A stretch of DNA of 64,000 bases from Heligmosomoides polygyrus polygyrus (lineage: Eukaryota; Nematoda; Chromadorea; Rhabditida; Heligmosomidae), in assembly GCA_947396885.1 (NCBI GenBank), contig OX377204.1, forward strand, positions 92,328,728-92,392,727. Reading direction: 5' to 3'. The translations under genes and the position numbers were made by a program. Positions 1 to 12,700 of the stretch are shown here, piece by piece (position 1 is the stretch's first letter; every line of letters starts with the position of its first letter). The notes under the pieces were generated by a model. The model did no database searches. It saw only the letters and a list, made by a program, of their open reading frames with translations, and was not told the origin of the DNA.

Positions 1-290
1 ATGGGTAGAGAAAACCCTCCGATCATCGTGGGTACATCCGTATACCCGCGACTCCTTCGCGCTCCATTGACAAAATGGCGCTCCAGTGAGATCAGCTGTT
101 ATCGCCAGAGGCCTAGTTGTACCTTACCCTTGATTCCTTTCATGAATACGAATCGTACCCACCACCCATTGCTGGTAGTAGGTATGATTCCCTTACGGTA
201 TCTCTACCTATACCCATTGCTTGATGAATCCGGGCCCTGTACCCGGTTTAATCAGTGATGAAAGTTGTCCTTGAAGCTGCTGTACGTAGT
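1..290. other. Leftmost 290 bp: intron or upstream sequence with a repeat scrap
   Basis: The + frame is open for 85 codons from position 1, but the product is unrelated to any family I know. The stretch near 215-240 (TGAATCCGGGCCC) resembles text at 15731-15745 and 33243-33254, so this is probably repeat-derived. No splice-compatible rpm-1 exon was found. Confidence 0.4.
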
Positions 291-292
291 TA

Positions 293-1650
293 TTAGGCTG
301 TCGCAAAATTAATAGCCGAAACGGACCGCTTACTTCAAACTGTTATAACTCAGCTTAAACGCAACTTTATTGATCGAAGTAAAAACCACCGCAATCAGTA
401 AGTTTTTCCATCGATTTCTAATCCTTTGCAATAAAAGCTGAAATCACAGAAATTAACGAAATCAAAGAGTGTACATTCAACATCTGTTTCTGTTTCTGTT
501 TCTAACGCGAATGAAAATCAAAAAATTGGAAAAAGTGTGGAAAAGGTCGGGAGATTATGGAGGGCGAGGAAATGTGGCCTTGCGTTGCCCTGCAACGGTG
601 CGCCCTCCTCTATTCACCACTGCCGGCCACAATTTTTGCTACTTCTCATACATTTGGTCTAAATCACAGCAGTAAGGTTCTGCTATGACTGCCTGACCAG
701 GGGCCAGATTCATCAGCGACTTACGCAAATATAACGGAAAATTCTAAGCTTATCAAGCGATATGGTGAGCGATAAACCGCGTTAAAGCTCAGATAACGCG
801 GCTTATCGCTCACCATATCGCTTGATGAGCTTACAATTCTCCGTGAATCAATCCTGCCTTAGGTTGCGGAAAGGTGTATTGGATTACACCTTTACAGCAC
901 CACCACAAAGTAGGGTTAAGGGAAATATGTTGGAGAAGCATCCTTATCAACCTGGACAACATCGCGCCTCCTGTTATCGTAAAGGACCCACTTTTTATCT
1001 GCAGTTATAATACGGCCACCAGAAGGCTCATTTTTAAAGCGAAATAGCAGGTTGGAGCAAGTGCCGAAACGTGCCTGACGCTGCTCATCGGTCAGCTCAT
1101 GAGGCACCCACTTCGACATCTTCTTCACCTGGCCGATTCTCGCCAAATGTCTTTCTTCCATACTATGATGTATGCCAAGGTCCTCTGCGTGTATTCGTCT
1201 CCGAATTCGCTTCGACGGCTCTCACCAAAAGTTCATCGTCAAGCGACGACCTGCGCCCGCTACCCAGTTTTCCTTCCAGATCAAAATCGCCAGAAGCGAA
1301 TTTTTCGAAGCAAAGCCTCGCCGTTTGTCCGCAAGTACAGTCCGTCCCAAAAGCGCTGCTAAGGTTACGGGATGCCTCTGCGGCAGGATGTTCCATTTTA
1401 AGTCCGTAAAATATGATGACTCGATATTCGCGTCGGTTCATGATTTCACGGAGGAAAAAAAGGAAACTGGAATTCTCTGGGGAAGGTCGGCGAGAAAAAT
1501 TAGAGCGACATCCATATATGTTTTGTGGAAGAGCAGGAGCAGGAAAAAACCTACTGAACGGTGTGTGTGGCTGTTTCTGAGACGGGATGATGTAGGGTAA
1601 AAACTTTTTTATACATACCTTTAAACGGAGATTAATTTTGCAACACCTAA
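293..1650 (-). mobile_element. Degenerate mariner-type transposon
   Basis: Inverted ends: left TTAGGCTGTCGCAAAATTAA at 293, right reverse complement TTAGGTGTTGCAAAATTAAT ending at 1650, about 1.36 kb apart. A TA precedes the left end. The minus strand holds transposase pieces in shifted frames: the N-terminal SGDFDLEGKLGSGRRSSLDD (near 1240-1310), then KMSKWVPHELTDEQRQARFG and [15 protein letters not shown] (about 930-1120). TADKKW stands where active copies have a GDEKW-type motif with the first catalytic Asp. The later catalytic Asp residues are missing. It is inactive and lies just upstream of rpm-1 exon 1. Confidence 0.8.
736..842. repeat. 107-bp near-perfect hairpin nested in the mariner remnant
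   Basis: Arms 736-784 and 794-842 (49 bp each) are reverse complements with few mismatches around a 9-bp spacer AAGCTCAGA. The core arm reads ATCAAGCGATATGGTGAGCG. It interrupts the mariner, so it is probably a tiny palindromic MITE. Confidence 0.8.
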
Positions 1651-1810
1651 TTGTTGTTCTTGTATCAAAAAAATTATGCATACGATATAGCTATAGGAAT
1701 TGAAGCCAATAGAGCTTCAAGCCCCTTCTGTGCTATTTCAAGTTTGGCCAAAGAAGAGTGTATTTTTATTCTCACGAACTTTTACAGCTCTCTAATAGCC
1801 CCTATTTTAG

Positions 1811-3747
1811 GTACCTACGTGTATGTTTTGAATTACGTCGGCTTTTACAAGATTGGATCCGGGCTTCAGGAGACGGTTCTCGGAAAACTTTATGCTTCAA
1901 ATAGCGCTATCAAAGCAACGTAGGCTTTTTCTTATTACTTTTGTGATTGCAAAATCCTATGCGTTTCTTTTTTCAAGAAGAAACTGCTTGCTTACATTTT
2001 GTAATGGATCACTATACCTTCGCCGAGGACAGTCATCGTGCATATCAGTGATAGACATCGACTCGTTACGAGACATCGGGGAGGTACGTCATTCTTCTAC
2101 GTTATATTTCTCAATTTCATTTTTGTATTGTTCTCCACACAAACGAAATTTCATTACTGTTGGACCATTCCATGGATCTCTCACGACTGAGATCTATGTC
2201 GCGAATGTGTGCAGCTTAGGGAGGTGGGAACGTCCTGGCCAATCACGGCGCATCGACGTGTTTTGCCGGACTGTACACAAGAAAAATGGCGAAAATAGAG
2301 GAAAACCATTCTAACTTTGACATGATTTTGGATCGCATGCATAATATCATACCGTACAATAAACCGCTAGGAGCTATCGATCGGTGCCGTGCAGAAATTA
2401 GTCATAAAATAGCGAAAAATAATGGAAACCGGGGGAAAATACCCAGACGTCTTCTACATGTTTGGGGATCCAAAAGACACGGACAATCTCCAGGCATGCT
2501 GGCCGAACACGTCGCCCAGCGTGCCTAGAGATTCGGATAATCATCGACGGAAGGCCTTCACAGCAATGGAGGCAATCAATATCTATCAATATTATCGATT
2601 TTCACTCGGATTTAACCGTTCAGGGTGGGAATTAAGTGACTATCATCGTCAACGGAATGCTATCACAGCAAGAAGCGGGAAGGCGATCAATATCGATCGA
2701 TATTATCTATTTTCTCTCGGACTTAATCGTTCAGCGTAGGAATTAAGTGATTATGATCGTCAACGGAAGGCTATCACAGCAGGAAGTGGGAAGGCAATCA
2801 ATATCGATCGATATTATCGATCTTCTCTTGGATTTAACCGTTCAGCGTAGGAATTAAGTGATTATGATCGTCAACGGAAGGCTATCACAGCAGGGAGCGG
2901 GAAGGCAATCAATATCGATCGATACTATCGATTTTCTCTTACAAGAGAAATAATGTAATATCAGTATCAAAGCCATCAGCACATCAGCGGTTTTTTCCAC
3001 GCTAATGTTCGAGTTGACCATACAAAAAATTAGACGTGACCTTTATACTTAACGTTCATACGTTTAATTACCCATGTTTGAGACTCTAAAGAAGGCGACA
3101 TCGCCGAAACGTTAGTCGTCAATAAAGCGTGTACTATCTCGGTTTCTAATTCAATACCACATTAAACAATTGTTCATAGATTTGTTCTAAGTTGAGCAGA
3201 CTTTCTGTCGCTCCTATCCTATCCTTTCCTTTTCTTCGTTTCTTTCGTTCCTTTTTCGTTTATTTTTAACTTTATTTTTTCTTTTTCCTCTTTTTACTAC
3301 AAGCCACTTAATGCCAGTTTTCCATCTCTTCCTTCGCTACACGTCACATAATTATCTATCGGCTAATTAAATAAATAAATAAAAATTGTCTCGGGCAAGT
3401 TCTTGAGTTACTTTTGCATTGTTCCAGGTGATACTGCCTACGGACTGTGTGCAAACTGCCTTATTTTCGGATGGTTCGTCTTTCTATCACGCCTCTGTTA
3501 CCTTACAGTCGACACTTCATGTGAGTTCTTCCTCTTCGCTCCAAGATCTCCTCTGTTCTTTCTTACTTAAAAAAAGCCTACGAGTCGACTTTAATTCAGT
3601 TGATACCTCTGAATGATTCATTTGTGGCGATTGCCGAGCCGAAATCTCGTCACTCAGTCCGCCTCACCGATGTCTCCTTCTGTTGTATGGGCGACACGAA
3701 GTCCGTGCCGTATCAGCTGCCGATGACCATACCAAAATACTTGCATA
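1811..3747 (+). CDS. rpm-1: rpm-1 exons 1-4: start of the RCC1-like domain
   Basis: Exons 1811-1919, 1978-2083, 3428-3520 and 3600-3747, about residues 1-152 of the visible fragment. Exon 1 carries FYKIGSG, a signature found in MYCBP2 just before its first RCC1 blade. Exon 2 reads [12 protein letters not shown]. Exon 3 begins VILPTDC and has LFSDG, matching the family motif LPDC...LFTDG. Exon 4 encodes [12 protein letters not shown]. The 1-2 intron is 58 nt and the 3-4 intron 79 nt. Intron 2 holds a 111-bp minisatellite. Exon 1 begins in phase 1, so at least one coding exon lies further left; I found no candidate between positions 1 and 1810. Exon 2 could begin at 1978 or 1981, both in phase. 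Confidence 0.82.
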
Positions 3748-6700
3748 GTAAGTGCATAAGCAATGTTTTCTTATTTTCCCTTTTTTGCGATTATTTATTT
3801 ATTTATTTGTTTGAATTATTATCATTATTATTATTATTTATTTGATTTGATTAATGGACGCGTGTAGCGCAGTCGGGGAAGGTGGCGGCTGTCGCCTGCA
3901 CTCGATACCAGGTTTCTGGTTCGGATTTCCCGCCCAGGCCAACCTAGCCTTTCACAACGATGTCTTGTTGCGATCAAAACTTCTAGCGCCAGGCGGGACT
4001 CGAACCCGCACCTCCCTCTGACCGGGCGGGAATGCTCTACGCCATTACACCACTGGCGCCGTTTGATCGAACGCAACATCCACACCTCGTGGGACCGATC
4101 AGCACCCACCCGTATCCGGGATGTACGAAACTCTTGCAACAACCGGGAGTCGAACTCGCACTCTCTGCTATTCACGAGGTGTGGATGTTGCGTTCGATAA
4201 ACGGCGCCGGTGGTGTAATGGCGTAGAGCATTCCCGCCCGGTCAGAGGGAGGTGCGGATTCGAGTCCCGCCTGGCGCTAGAAGTTTTGATCGCAACAAGA
4301 CATCGTTGTGACAGCTTACAACCTCGATATCAGCCAATTGAGGCTTAAAGAAACTGATTTGAACCTAGCCTTCCATCCCTCCGCAGTCGGTGAACTGTTA
4401 CCAAACTTGTCTAGGAAGGGTAAAGCGCTGTCTTGTTCATCGGCTGGCCACCGCAAGTCATTGCATGACCAAATACGCATTCGAATCGCCACAGCGACTT
4501 CCCGCAGAAGTAGGATGCGTGGCGCATCCCAAGAGGAATTGAGTGACGATGTCCTTTATCCTTAATCCTCTATTTTTGACTAATGTTGTTCGGACTTTGT
4601 GAATAATTGTTTTAAATTTTTAGATAGCTCAGTCGTGTTCAACTTTTTTATTTGAAATGAAAAACCCCGTAATATGGCTGAAGAGGATATTAGTGCGCCC
4701 CTTAATCAGTGTACATAGTTAGGCCCGCTAATAGAAACGAACACCTTTAAAGGACTGACTAGAATAAAAAGGATAAGGATAAAGGACGGCGTTATTCAAT
4801 TCCCTTTGGGATGCGCCACGCATTCTACTTCTACAGGATGCCGTGGAGGCGATATGAATGAGTATTTGGCCATACAATGGCTTGCGGTGGCCAGCCGATA
4901 GATAAGTCAGCGCTTTATCCTTCCCAGAGACGTCTGGTACCAATTCACCGACCCTGGAGGGATGGAGGGCTTGGTTGGCCTGGGCGGAAAATCCGAACCA
5001 GGAACCTGCTATCGGGTGCACGCGACAATCGGCGCCTCCTCCGACTGCGCTCCACGCGCTCTGGCTAGAAATAGTTAGAATTATCGAAGCACCCGCTCCA
5101 CATTTCAAAGGAAAACAATGGCTTCTCTCAGATCAGTCCGCGGATCTCCATCTGGGAAAGGATATAGCGTTTCTACAGTCGAGATCGGGAAAGATTTACT
5201 ACGCTGGGAATGGAATTAAGTATGGATTGCAGGTAAGACACACGGTCGGAATATATCATTGGTTTTCAAAAGATATGTAAGCAAAATTTGTCACGTTTCA
5301 TAATTTCGATCCCAACGCTACTGCAGTTAGGAAATTCCTACAGGATTTTTTGTTAAAAATTCCTAAAGGAATTTTTGTTAAAAATTCGTCTACTTTATTT
5401 TACCCTCAAATAAGTGGCCATACATTGAGGACGAATTGGGATCTATCCTAGTGGGCGGGGCGTTTCACTCAGTATTCTTGATAACGACGTTTTCAAAAAT
5501 AAGGTGCACAAATTTAAAGAATCTATTCATTGAAGTAGTCTACGAAGGGATTTTTCTATACAATCTCCTCCCGGATATACGCCATCTATTAGTGTTTGTT
5601 TCCCTTTTTTGCGTGCTTCCCTCCGACTGGGGTAGGTCGAGGAACTGCTTACATTGGTCCGCTTTTCGTCTAGAGATTTGGAGTTACATCTAGAAGTTTT
5701 CATCCGGGTTTCCTACCCCTACTACGGAAACTAGTGACCGTAACCTTCTATGAGACTCAAACGGAAGCTTGCCTTTATCATCCGAGGATTTAAAATGAAG
5801 AGTTTCTATACAGGAAACCGGAACGACATGGATGGAACTGGTGCTGCCGGAGAGCATTGTTCAGATGTCCGTCGGTGCAGAATACGTGCTCTTTCGAGCC
5901 GGCAGCGGACACGCATGGATTGCCGGTGGTGACGATGGCCGAAGAGCTGGGAAACTGAGGCGGTTAACTACCATCAATAGGTTGGTTTCCTTTCGTTTTT
6001 GATTTTCACTAACTTCACAATAAGTGCTGCATATGCATTCAGTTGGAAAATTACTCTTGAGATCGCGGAAGGCGTCTTGTTAGCGTTTTTCGTTGCAAGA
6101 CGTCTTCATTTTTCTCAATTAATCGTGGCGCTTCTTTTATTTTCTTCAAACATTCTCTCGAAATAAAAATCGTTTTTGTGATTTGAGTGAAAATATAGGG
6201 ATGCCTGCTTTATTTCGGCGTTCTCTGAGCTTCTTCAAGCATCCTACTTAACATTTTCTGGGAGGTGATTAACCATAGAAGTCGATTTTACGATCTGGAC
6301 ATATCTCTTGAGGAAACATTTTCTGAGGAGCCGATTTTTAGGCGGAAAACGCAGTCGATCAGCAGCGCCGCTGGCAGCTATGGCTACGTTACCGACAATG
6401 GACGGGTTTACGTCGGAGGACGGCATGGCATGAGCGTCTATCCGGAGACAGGTCAAGTGCTTGGTCTGGATGGAACTCATATGGTGAGCTTCACTTCAGA
6501 CTTTGAATACGATTTTTGATCGATTTTTTATGATTGTTTGCGGTTTTTATCGACATTTCTCTCCTTTAACACTGTTTTTGTGCTATTCAGGGGCTTATTA
6601 TTTATTTATTTGCACAGTAAGATGTGCATTCTACAGTAGAGGAGATTTATGGACACAGAATGATGGAAAAAAGAAAAGCAAGAAACCTTAGCAAACCAAA

Positions 6701-9700
6701 GCTTAACAGTGCTATGTATTATTTGCAGAAAAGGGAAGGATTTGCTGAAAAAAACAAGGGTAATTGCTATTTATTTTGTTCCACCGACTAGATTACGCGT
6801 TTGCACTCATTTCCTTCAGGTTTTGATTTCCCTAACTATTTATTTATTTATTTATTTATTTATTACAAGGCACGGATAACAGTGACATGCGGTAAGATTT
6901 TAACAATAACGTATAACAAACAAAAAAAGTCTAACGAAACCTTAGCGCAATTAAACGTTTAAAAGAGGATAGAGACATATTAACAATGTTCTCGTTCTCA
7001 TGAAGCAAGATGTTGAGCTTTCTGATGCTCCTGTGAATGAGGAAACTTGACCTTATTTCTGACCTTGGAAGTGGCAGGTAGAGTCGGAGATGTCCTCTTC
7101 TGTCAGTTGTCAAAGGGGTGCCGAAAAATCCAATTGGGTCAATGGAAAGCCTTCCTGTCAGGACTTTGAACAACATAACTAAATCTGCTCGCTTTCGTCT
7201 AGTCTCAAGGCTAGACAACCCAAGCATTTTGGCCCTGTCAGACCCACTCGGAATATTGTCGTAATTCAGACCACGACACTTTAGAAAAAGCTTACGGGTA
7301 AAGTTATTCTGACCACTTTCAAGGAGTTTTATGTCCTTCTTTTGAGAGGGCCTGAAAACTGAGACACCACATTCTACAATGGGCCTTACGTAAGATTTGT
7401 AGGCTCTCACAAAAGAAGGTTGATCTTTGGTTATCAATACCTTAAACATGTTATAAATTCGGTAGTTATCCTTCTTTACAAGTGCTTTATAATGATGCTC
7501 AAAGTTTAGGTTACTCGAGAAATGGAACCCTAGATCTCGTGCACTTGTAAGTTGCTCTAAAATCGACCCGTTGAGTGTGTACGTTGGCCGGTGACTTTGA
7601 GATTTAGATTGTATCACGAGACAGTGCGCGATTTTTCAGCCGAAAGGGGTAGTTTCCAGGTGCTTGCCCATTTCTCTACAAAATTTATAGCCGCTTGGAC
7701 ATCACAGGAGGCTTCTTGATTGTCGACTTCTCTATAGACCTTTATATCGTTCGCGTACATTTTACAAGAAACTCCAAAGTTTCTTGGAACTGAATCAGGA
7801 ATCTCATACGAATACAAAAGAGGAAGTAATGGCGATAGTACTCCACCCTGTGGAACACCACTGCGGGCAGAATGAACCGGTGAATACTCTCCTTCTACCC
7901 TGACTTGATAGGTTCTGCCCGAAAGAAAGCTCTTTATCCAGTCTACAATCATAGGATGTATACCTACCCCTCCCATCTTGTACAATAATTTTTCTGTATT
8001 ATTGAGTATTGAGGATACTAGTCATAGATGTGGCCTGCATGGGATGTGGAGGGGAAGCAGGCTGAACATACGGAAGCGCGGAAACCGCGGCGACTGCTGC
8101 GGCAAGCGCGACGTCTGCAAAGTGTGTGCTGCTACAGTCACGAAGTCTAGTGCTCTCGTGACTGCGTAAGTTTCTTTTGCTACCTCTGCTCAGCGGTTTG
8201 AGGGTTCTCCGGTCCATTTAGTCAGAGAAAACGGATATTTCGAGAGGGAATTGGATGACCTAATCGAAGAAATAAACAATGGCTCCCATTGTTAAAGATT
8301 TAGTCTCCCTCTGTGATGAGAAGCTTCATTTTTAAAAGCCACATATCTACATACAATAGAGCATAACTCGGAAGTTTGTTAGAGCTTCATCTCTCCCATA
8401 ACAGTCCACCCAGTAGCGATGCGTCAGTGGCGGCTCGTCGCGCGCGCGGCGAAAAATTGTATGTTCGTACTACCAGCCGATGTGGAGGCATACAACACCA
8501 ATCACGTCAAATCAATGGGCGTGTCACGTATAGGAGCCGGTTTATTCGGTTGTCCGATTACTTGGTGCGTGACCGGCCGGTGCTCTGATTGGCTGTGATT
8601 AGCTGAACGTTCACGCGTCTGCATGAAGGCCACATTAACGACTGTTCGTTCGTTGGCCACATTCACGACTAGTACCATGTTGCATATAAGTGTTTCAGCT
8701 ACGCGTTTTCGATATTTATTCAACTTCAAGGGCCCGCTGTGGACGCTCTAACCTGGAATAGAATTCTGTTAATTCCTTCAGTAACAGCAGTATTTACAGG
8801 CATCACTAGCCCTCGGGAAGACTCACGCTGTGGCAATCTCAAAGCAGGGCTACGTCTACACCTGGGGCTTGAATAATCTGAATCAGTGCGGTCGGGTTGA
8901 GGTATGTCAAGTAAGTTATGAGCGATGCATGGCTTAAACTGCAGGTCACGGCAGTTACTACGACGTCATCGAGTATCGGTTCCATATCAAAATCCTTCCC
9001 AAAGTTCAGAATTTTAGCAAGCACCCGTGTCTTCGAAAGCATCGCCTCGACGTAGTGGTTCCGTGGTCGTGTGCGAGCCGTCCGAACATCTCTTCGTTAA
9101 GGTAGGTGAACAGTAAACAGCGGCTCGGCACATGTCGTTTATTTCGCCTACGTCGAAAGGGAGCGTGCTTGGTGCTCTGATTGGCTGCCGAGATCCCGCC
9201 TCTACATGCAGGCCACGAAAACGACTTGTACCAGAAAACGACTTTGACTAGCGTCGATCTGCTTGTAGCTAACGTAGTAATTCAGGATGTACCTTCATAC
9301 TGCACTCAATGTGGGCTCTGCTCGGCCAGAGGATCATCCTGCCCGATTCCAGCGTTTACTCGTAAAACCGGCACGTGTGGTTGTGGACCAGGAGAAACTC
9401 CCTGTCTAAGGTACAAAATGGGTTGATTTCGTCTGTATAATTACTTTTTAAGAATTCAGTGGAAGCTTAAAGGTCTTATTATGAATGCACATTACCCATT
9501 TCTATTCGTTTAGGTGCGGATTATGCCGTTCTTGTGGGGAATCCACACAACAACGGCCGGCTGGGGACACACCTACTCGGACTCATCTGGCGCCTGCTCG
9601 GGTGTCGATAGTGAAGGGTCAGCAGAACGTGAAGGTTGGTTTTTCTTTTTTTATTTCTTTTCTTTTTCGCCTCACACTTCACCTGAGCTGATTGACCCCG

Positions 9701-12700
9701 ATATGGTTCTTGATTCGGATTTCCCGTCCAGGCTAACCAAGCCTTCCATCCCTCAGAGACGGTGAATTGCTAACTTGACTTGTCCGTAAGGATAAAGCGC
9801 TGACTTGCGGCTGGCCACCGCAAGTCATTGTAGTACCATATTCGCATTCGAATCGGCTCCACGACATCCCGGAAAGGTAGAATGCGTGGCGCATCCTAAA
9901 AGGGGTTGAGTAACGTCGTCCTCTATTCTTTTTTATCCCTATTCTTTCTACTTGTTATTGCTGACGGTAGACTCACAAAGTCCACAAGCGAAATTAGACA
10001 GAACCAGCTGAAGTGGCTGCTCTTGTCGTTCCTTATGGACGTCAGTTATTCAGGTTTCATCGGTGAGCTGTGGCAACTTCCACACGATCCTTCTGGCCGC
10101 TGATGGCTCCGTGTTCTCCTTCGGCTCCAACTGCCACGGTCAACTTGGGACCGGAGATGTGCGCAGCAAACCAGAGCCACAGCTGGTTAGTTTGAACGAT
10201 TGTTAGCTTAATGCTCTCGTTTTGGTCCACCGTGTTCCCATTTCTGGTTAAAAATTTACGTTTTGTGCGGTATTTTCGTCTTTTTGACCATGTACTAGCC
10301 ATTTTCGCTCCATTTTTAGTTGTAGACTTGAAGTTTCCTATATTTCTCTTCAAGTTTGGCGTGTTATGTTGATCGCGATATTCAGGTTGTCCTTCCTCCT
10401 GATGTCCAGGTGGTGCAGGTTGCTGCTGGCGCTAATCACACCGTTTTGCGAACCTCAGTGGGAGCAGTGTATACGTTCGGTGCTCACAAGATGGGACAGT
10501 TGATAAGGTGCTGATATTTGAATACTTCGCCACTTATTCAAACATTTTTTCTGTCAAAAATCCTACACTTGAACTAAATGAAACATACCTATCTAGCTTT
10601 GAAGTGTGCATTACTTTGTCATCTTCAAATTGTGCTGGACCTCTTCCAAATTCATACTGTACACCTACAGAGTGGAAAATGTGAATATTCAGCTTGAAAA
10701 AGTGCCTCAAGAACTCTTGAAGGATTTCCCCAAAAGCGATCACACCGTTTGAACGGACATATAATGCGGTAATAGTCGTTAATGTGGTAACGCACTTAAG
10801 CCTCTGCATGTTCGTCCCTTGCAACGATTGGTAGTGATCAGCATGAACTGGCACCCCGCACCTCATATCCTACCTTCACGTCGTGACGCAGTTGAACTGG
10901 ATGTCTCTTGATGATCTCTGTCGATGCTCTCAATAAGACTTTCTCCATTCTCAACTATGACACTGCGCGATATAGATATACGCATTCATGTCGAACCTCA
11001 GTACGCACAAAATACCAGTAAGGAGAATGCAATGAGCTACGAATTATTAAGCTGAGCCCCGCCCGGGCCCGTATTCATGAACACTGCCGGAGGTAAATCC
11101 TACCTCGATTTACCTCGACGGCCACTTACCCGCCACTTTCCAGGAACATACCTCTATTTCGGAGGGGCCCGTTCTTCCCCAGCACGCGGAGGGGCGGCGC
11201 TTATTGCGCGAGGAGCGCCCATAAGTGATCGCAAAAAAAAATGAGTACCCACTCGAAGGCGTTGTACCATCTTGCTTATCACGAAGGGTCCTTGTAGCCA
11301 GAATCACAGAGAAATCTTCATGAAGCAGCTAGTGAGTACAAAGCAGACGACGAAAATGGCAGAAATAGAAAGAATGCAGCGCAGTACGGCCTCCTGACGA
11401 TCCCACGAGCTGATGGCTGGGAAGGGGATGGGGCCCGTTCTTCACTCAGCCCGCCGAGCGCGTGAACTCGTCTGCGATGGGCGCTCCTCGCGCAATTAGT
11501 GCCGCCCCTCCTCATGCTGGAGGGAAGAACACTACCCCGCCCTCTATTTCTGATTCATAACTGCCAAAGCAAGGGTTTCGTTCCGCTGCTGAGCTCATAA
11601 GATAACGGCGAGACCAATCTGTCACATCTGCTGCTGGGAAGTCGCTGCCACCGACACTGACAGCATTGTAGTTAGGAGAAATGAATTTAAATATGAAGTA
11701 GGGAAGGAGGAGAAGGTAGAAGGTAGTAGCATTAATGGCAGTAGAGAAGCAATGGTAGTGGTCCTACATGGCTAATAATGGGCGCCATCCACCACCACCA
11801 TCCATTTACATGGTGGGCTGGACTCACGGCGGCTCAAGCCGGCCCACAATGCCACTAAAGTAAGCGATACACTTATGAATAAGTGAATTGGGGCAGAAAT
11901 TAGGAAAACCCTTGCAGAGCAAAACCCTTGCTTTGGAGGTGAATGTTCCCCGACGCGCTGGCAAGGTACCAAGGTACTATTTACCTCGAAACATATCTCA
12001 GGCTCCCCCCCCCCACCCCCCCCCCCCCCGCGCGTTCATGAGTCGCGCGTAAGTGGAGAGTGGTGGTAGATTGGCGGAGAATCGTTGGATACACTGCCTC
12101 CAGAAAGGGGCGGGGCGAGCAGCGCGCCGAGGACAAGATGTCCGCGTCTTCACATGGAGGCATCACATTTCTAATCACTTCCCTTGGCCCTGCAGCTCTA
12201 TTCCTGAACTGATTTCGTTCTTGAGACAAGAGTCAGAATCTCGTTCACCATATTTGAGGGAAAAGAGTTTTCAGGTGCAGCGCCAAGGCTTTCTTCAGGT
12301 CCCCCCCCCCATTGCTCAGTACGAAGGCGTCGTCCGCATTTTCCGACAAGTACAGCAACATCTTCAGAGTTGGCACCATCTGGAAAATGATTTCAGAGTT
12401 CCCCGTGATGCGCTTCCCAATCGTCTGCTATCAGTTGTTAGGTTTTTGTACGACGTCACGCAAATTAACGACGGCCCCGGTTACTTTCGGAACCCCCAAG
12501 CGCGAGCCGCTAGCCTGACTTGGCTCCTCCTCTGGAGCCTGCTCTCACGAGAGCGGCGGAGGGCTTGACATTGCGGCTACCTCCATCTCCCGCGATTCTG
12601 CGCTGCTGTCCTGGTCGATTCATAGTCCTGCGCGATGGATGAAGTCGATGTCCATGTCCGGATGGCAGTGGACGTGCGCTGCTAATGACGACAACGACGG

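Larger units (their letters stand above)
3855..4567 (+). mobile_element. tRNA-derived SINE, interrupted copy
   Basis: Head with pol III A box TAGCGCAGTCGG and B box GGTTCGGATTTCC (3863-3930). The body resumes at 4362 after a 410-bp insertion and ends in the 3' tail GTCCTTTATCC at about 4567. This is the family recurring throughout the window. Confidence 0.85.

Noticed and set aside
1..258. 85-codon open frame at the left edge as the first rpm-1 exon
   Set aside because: No similarity to the family N-terminus, no phase-compatible donor, and shared words with repeats at 15731 and 33243.
2575..2943. CRISPR-like regularly spaced repeats
   Set aside because: The 111-bp units are contiguous with no spacers, and the setting is a nematode intron.
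4204..4277. Functional tRNA gene on either strand
   Set aside because: Acceptor and T arms can be drawn, but the anticodon loop lacks T33 and the sequence is part of a mobile element with target duplication.
6931..7985. Host gene encoding a reverse-transcriptase-like protein
   Set aside because: Frameshift near 7615, YAND in place of YADD, 5' truncation and the microsatellite tail mark it as a dead LINE.
8030..8167. Cysteine-containing open stretch ([15 protein letters not shown]) that looked like an extra exon
   Set aside because: Exons 7 and 8 join in phase without it and match the family without a gap; the stretch starts with the MITE family 1 terminus.
9514..9765. Alternative frame through exon 10 (start Met at 9514)
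   Set aside because: The frame used for rpm-1 continues the CxxC series and joins exons 9 and 11 in phase; the alternative breaks both.
10534..10866. 110-codon minus-strand frame in intron 12
   Set aside because: No recognisable family, no promoter or splice evidence; kept only as unassigned intron.
12053..12568. 171-codon plus-strand open frame in intron 12
   Set aside because: GC-rich repeat sequence with poly-C, no known domain, no splice sites in phase with exons 12 or 13, which already join correctly.
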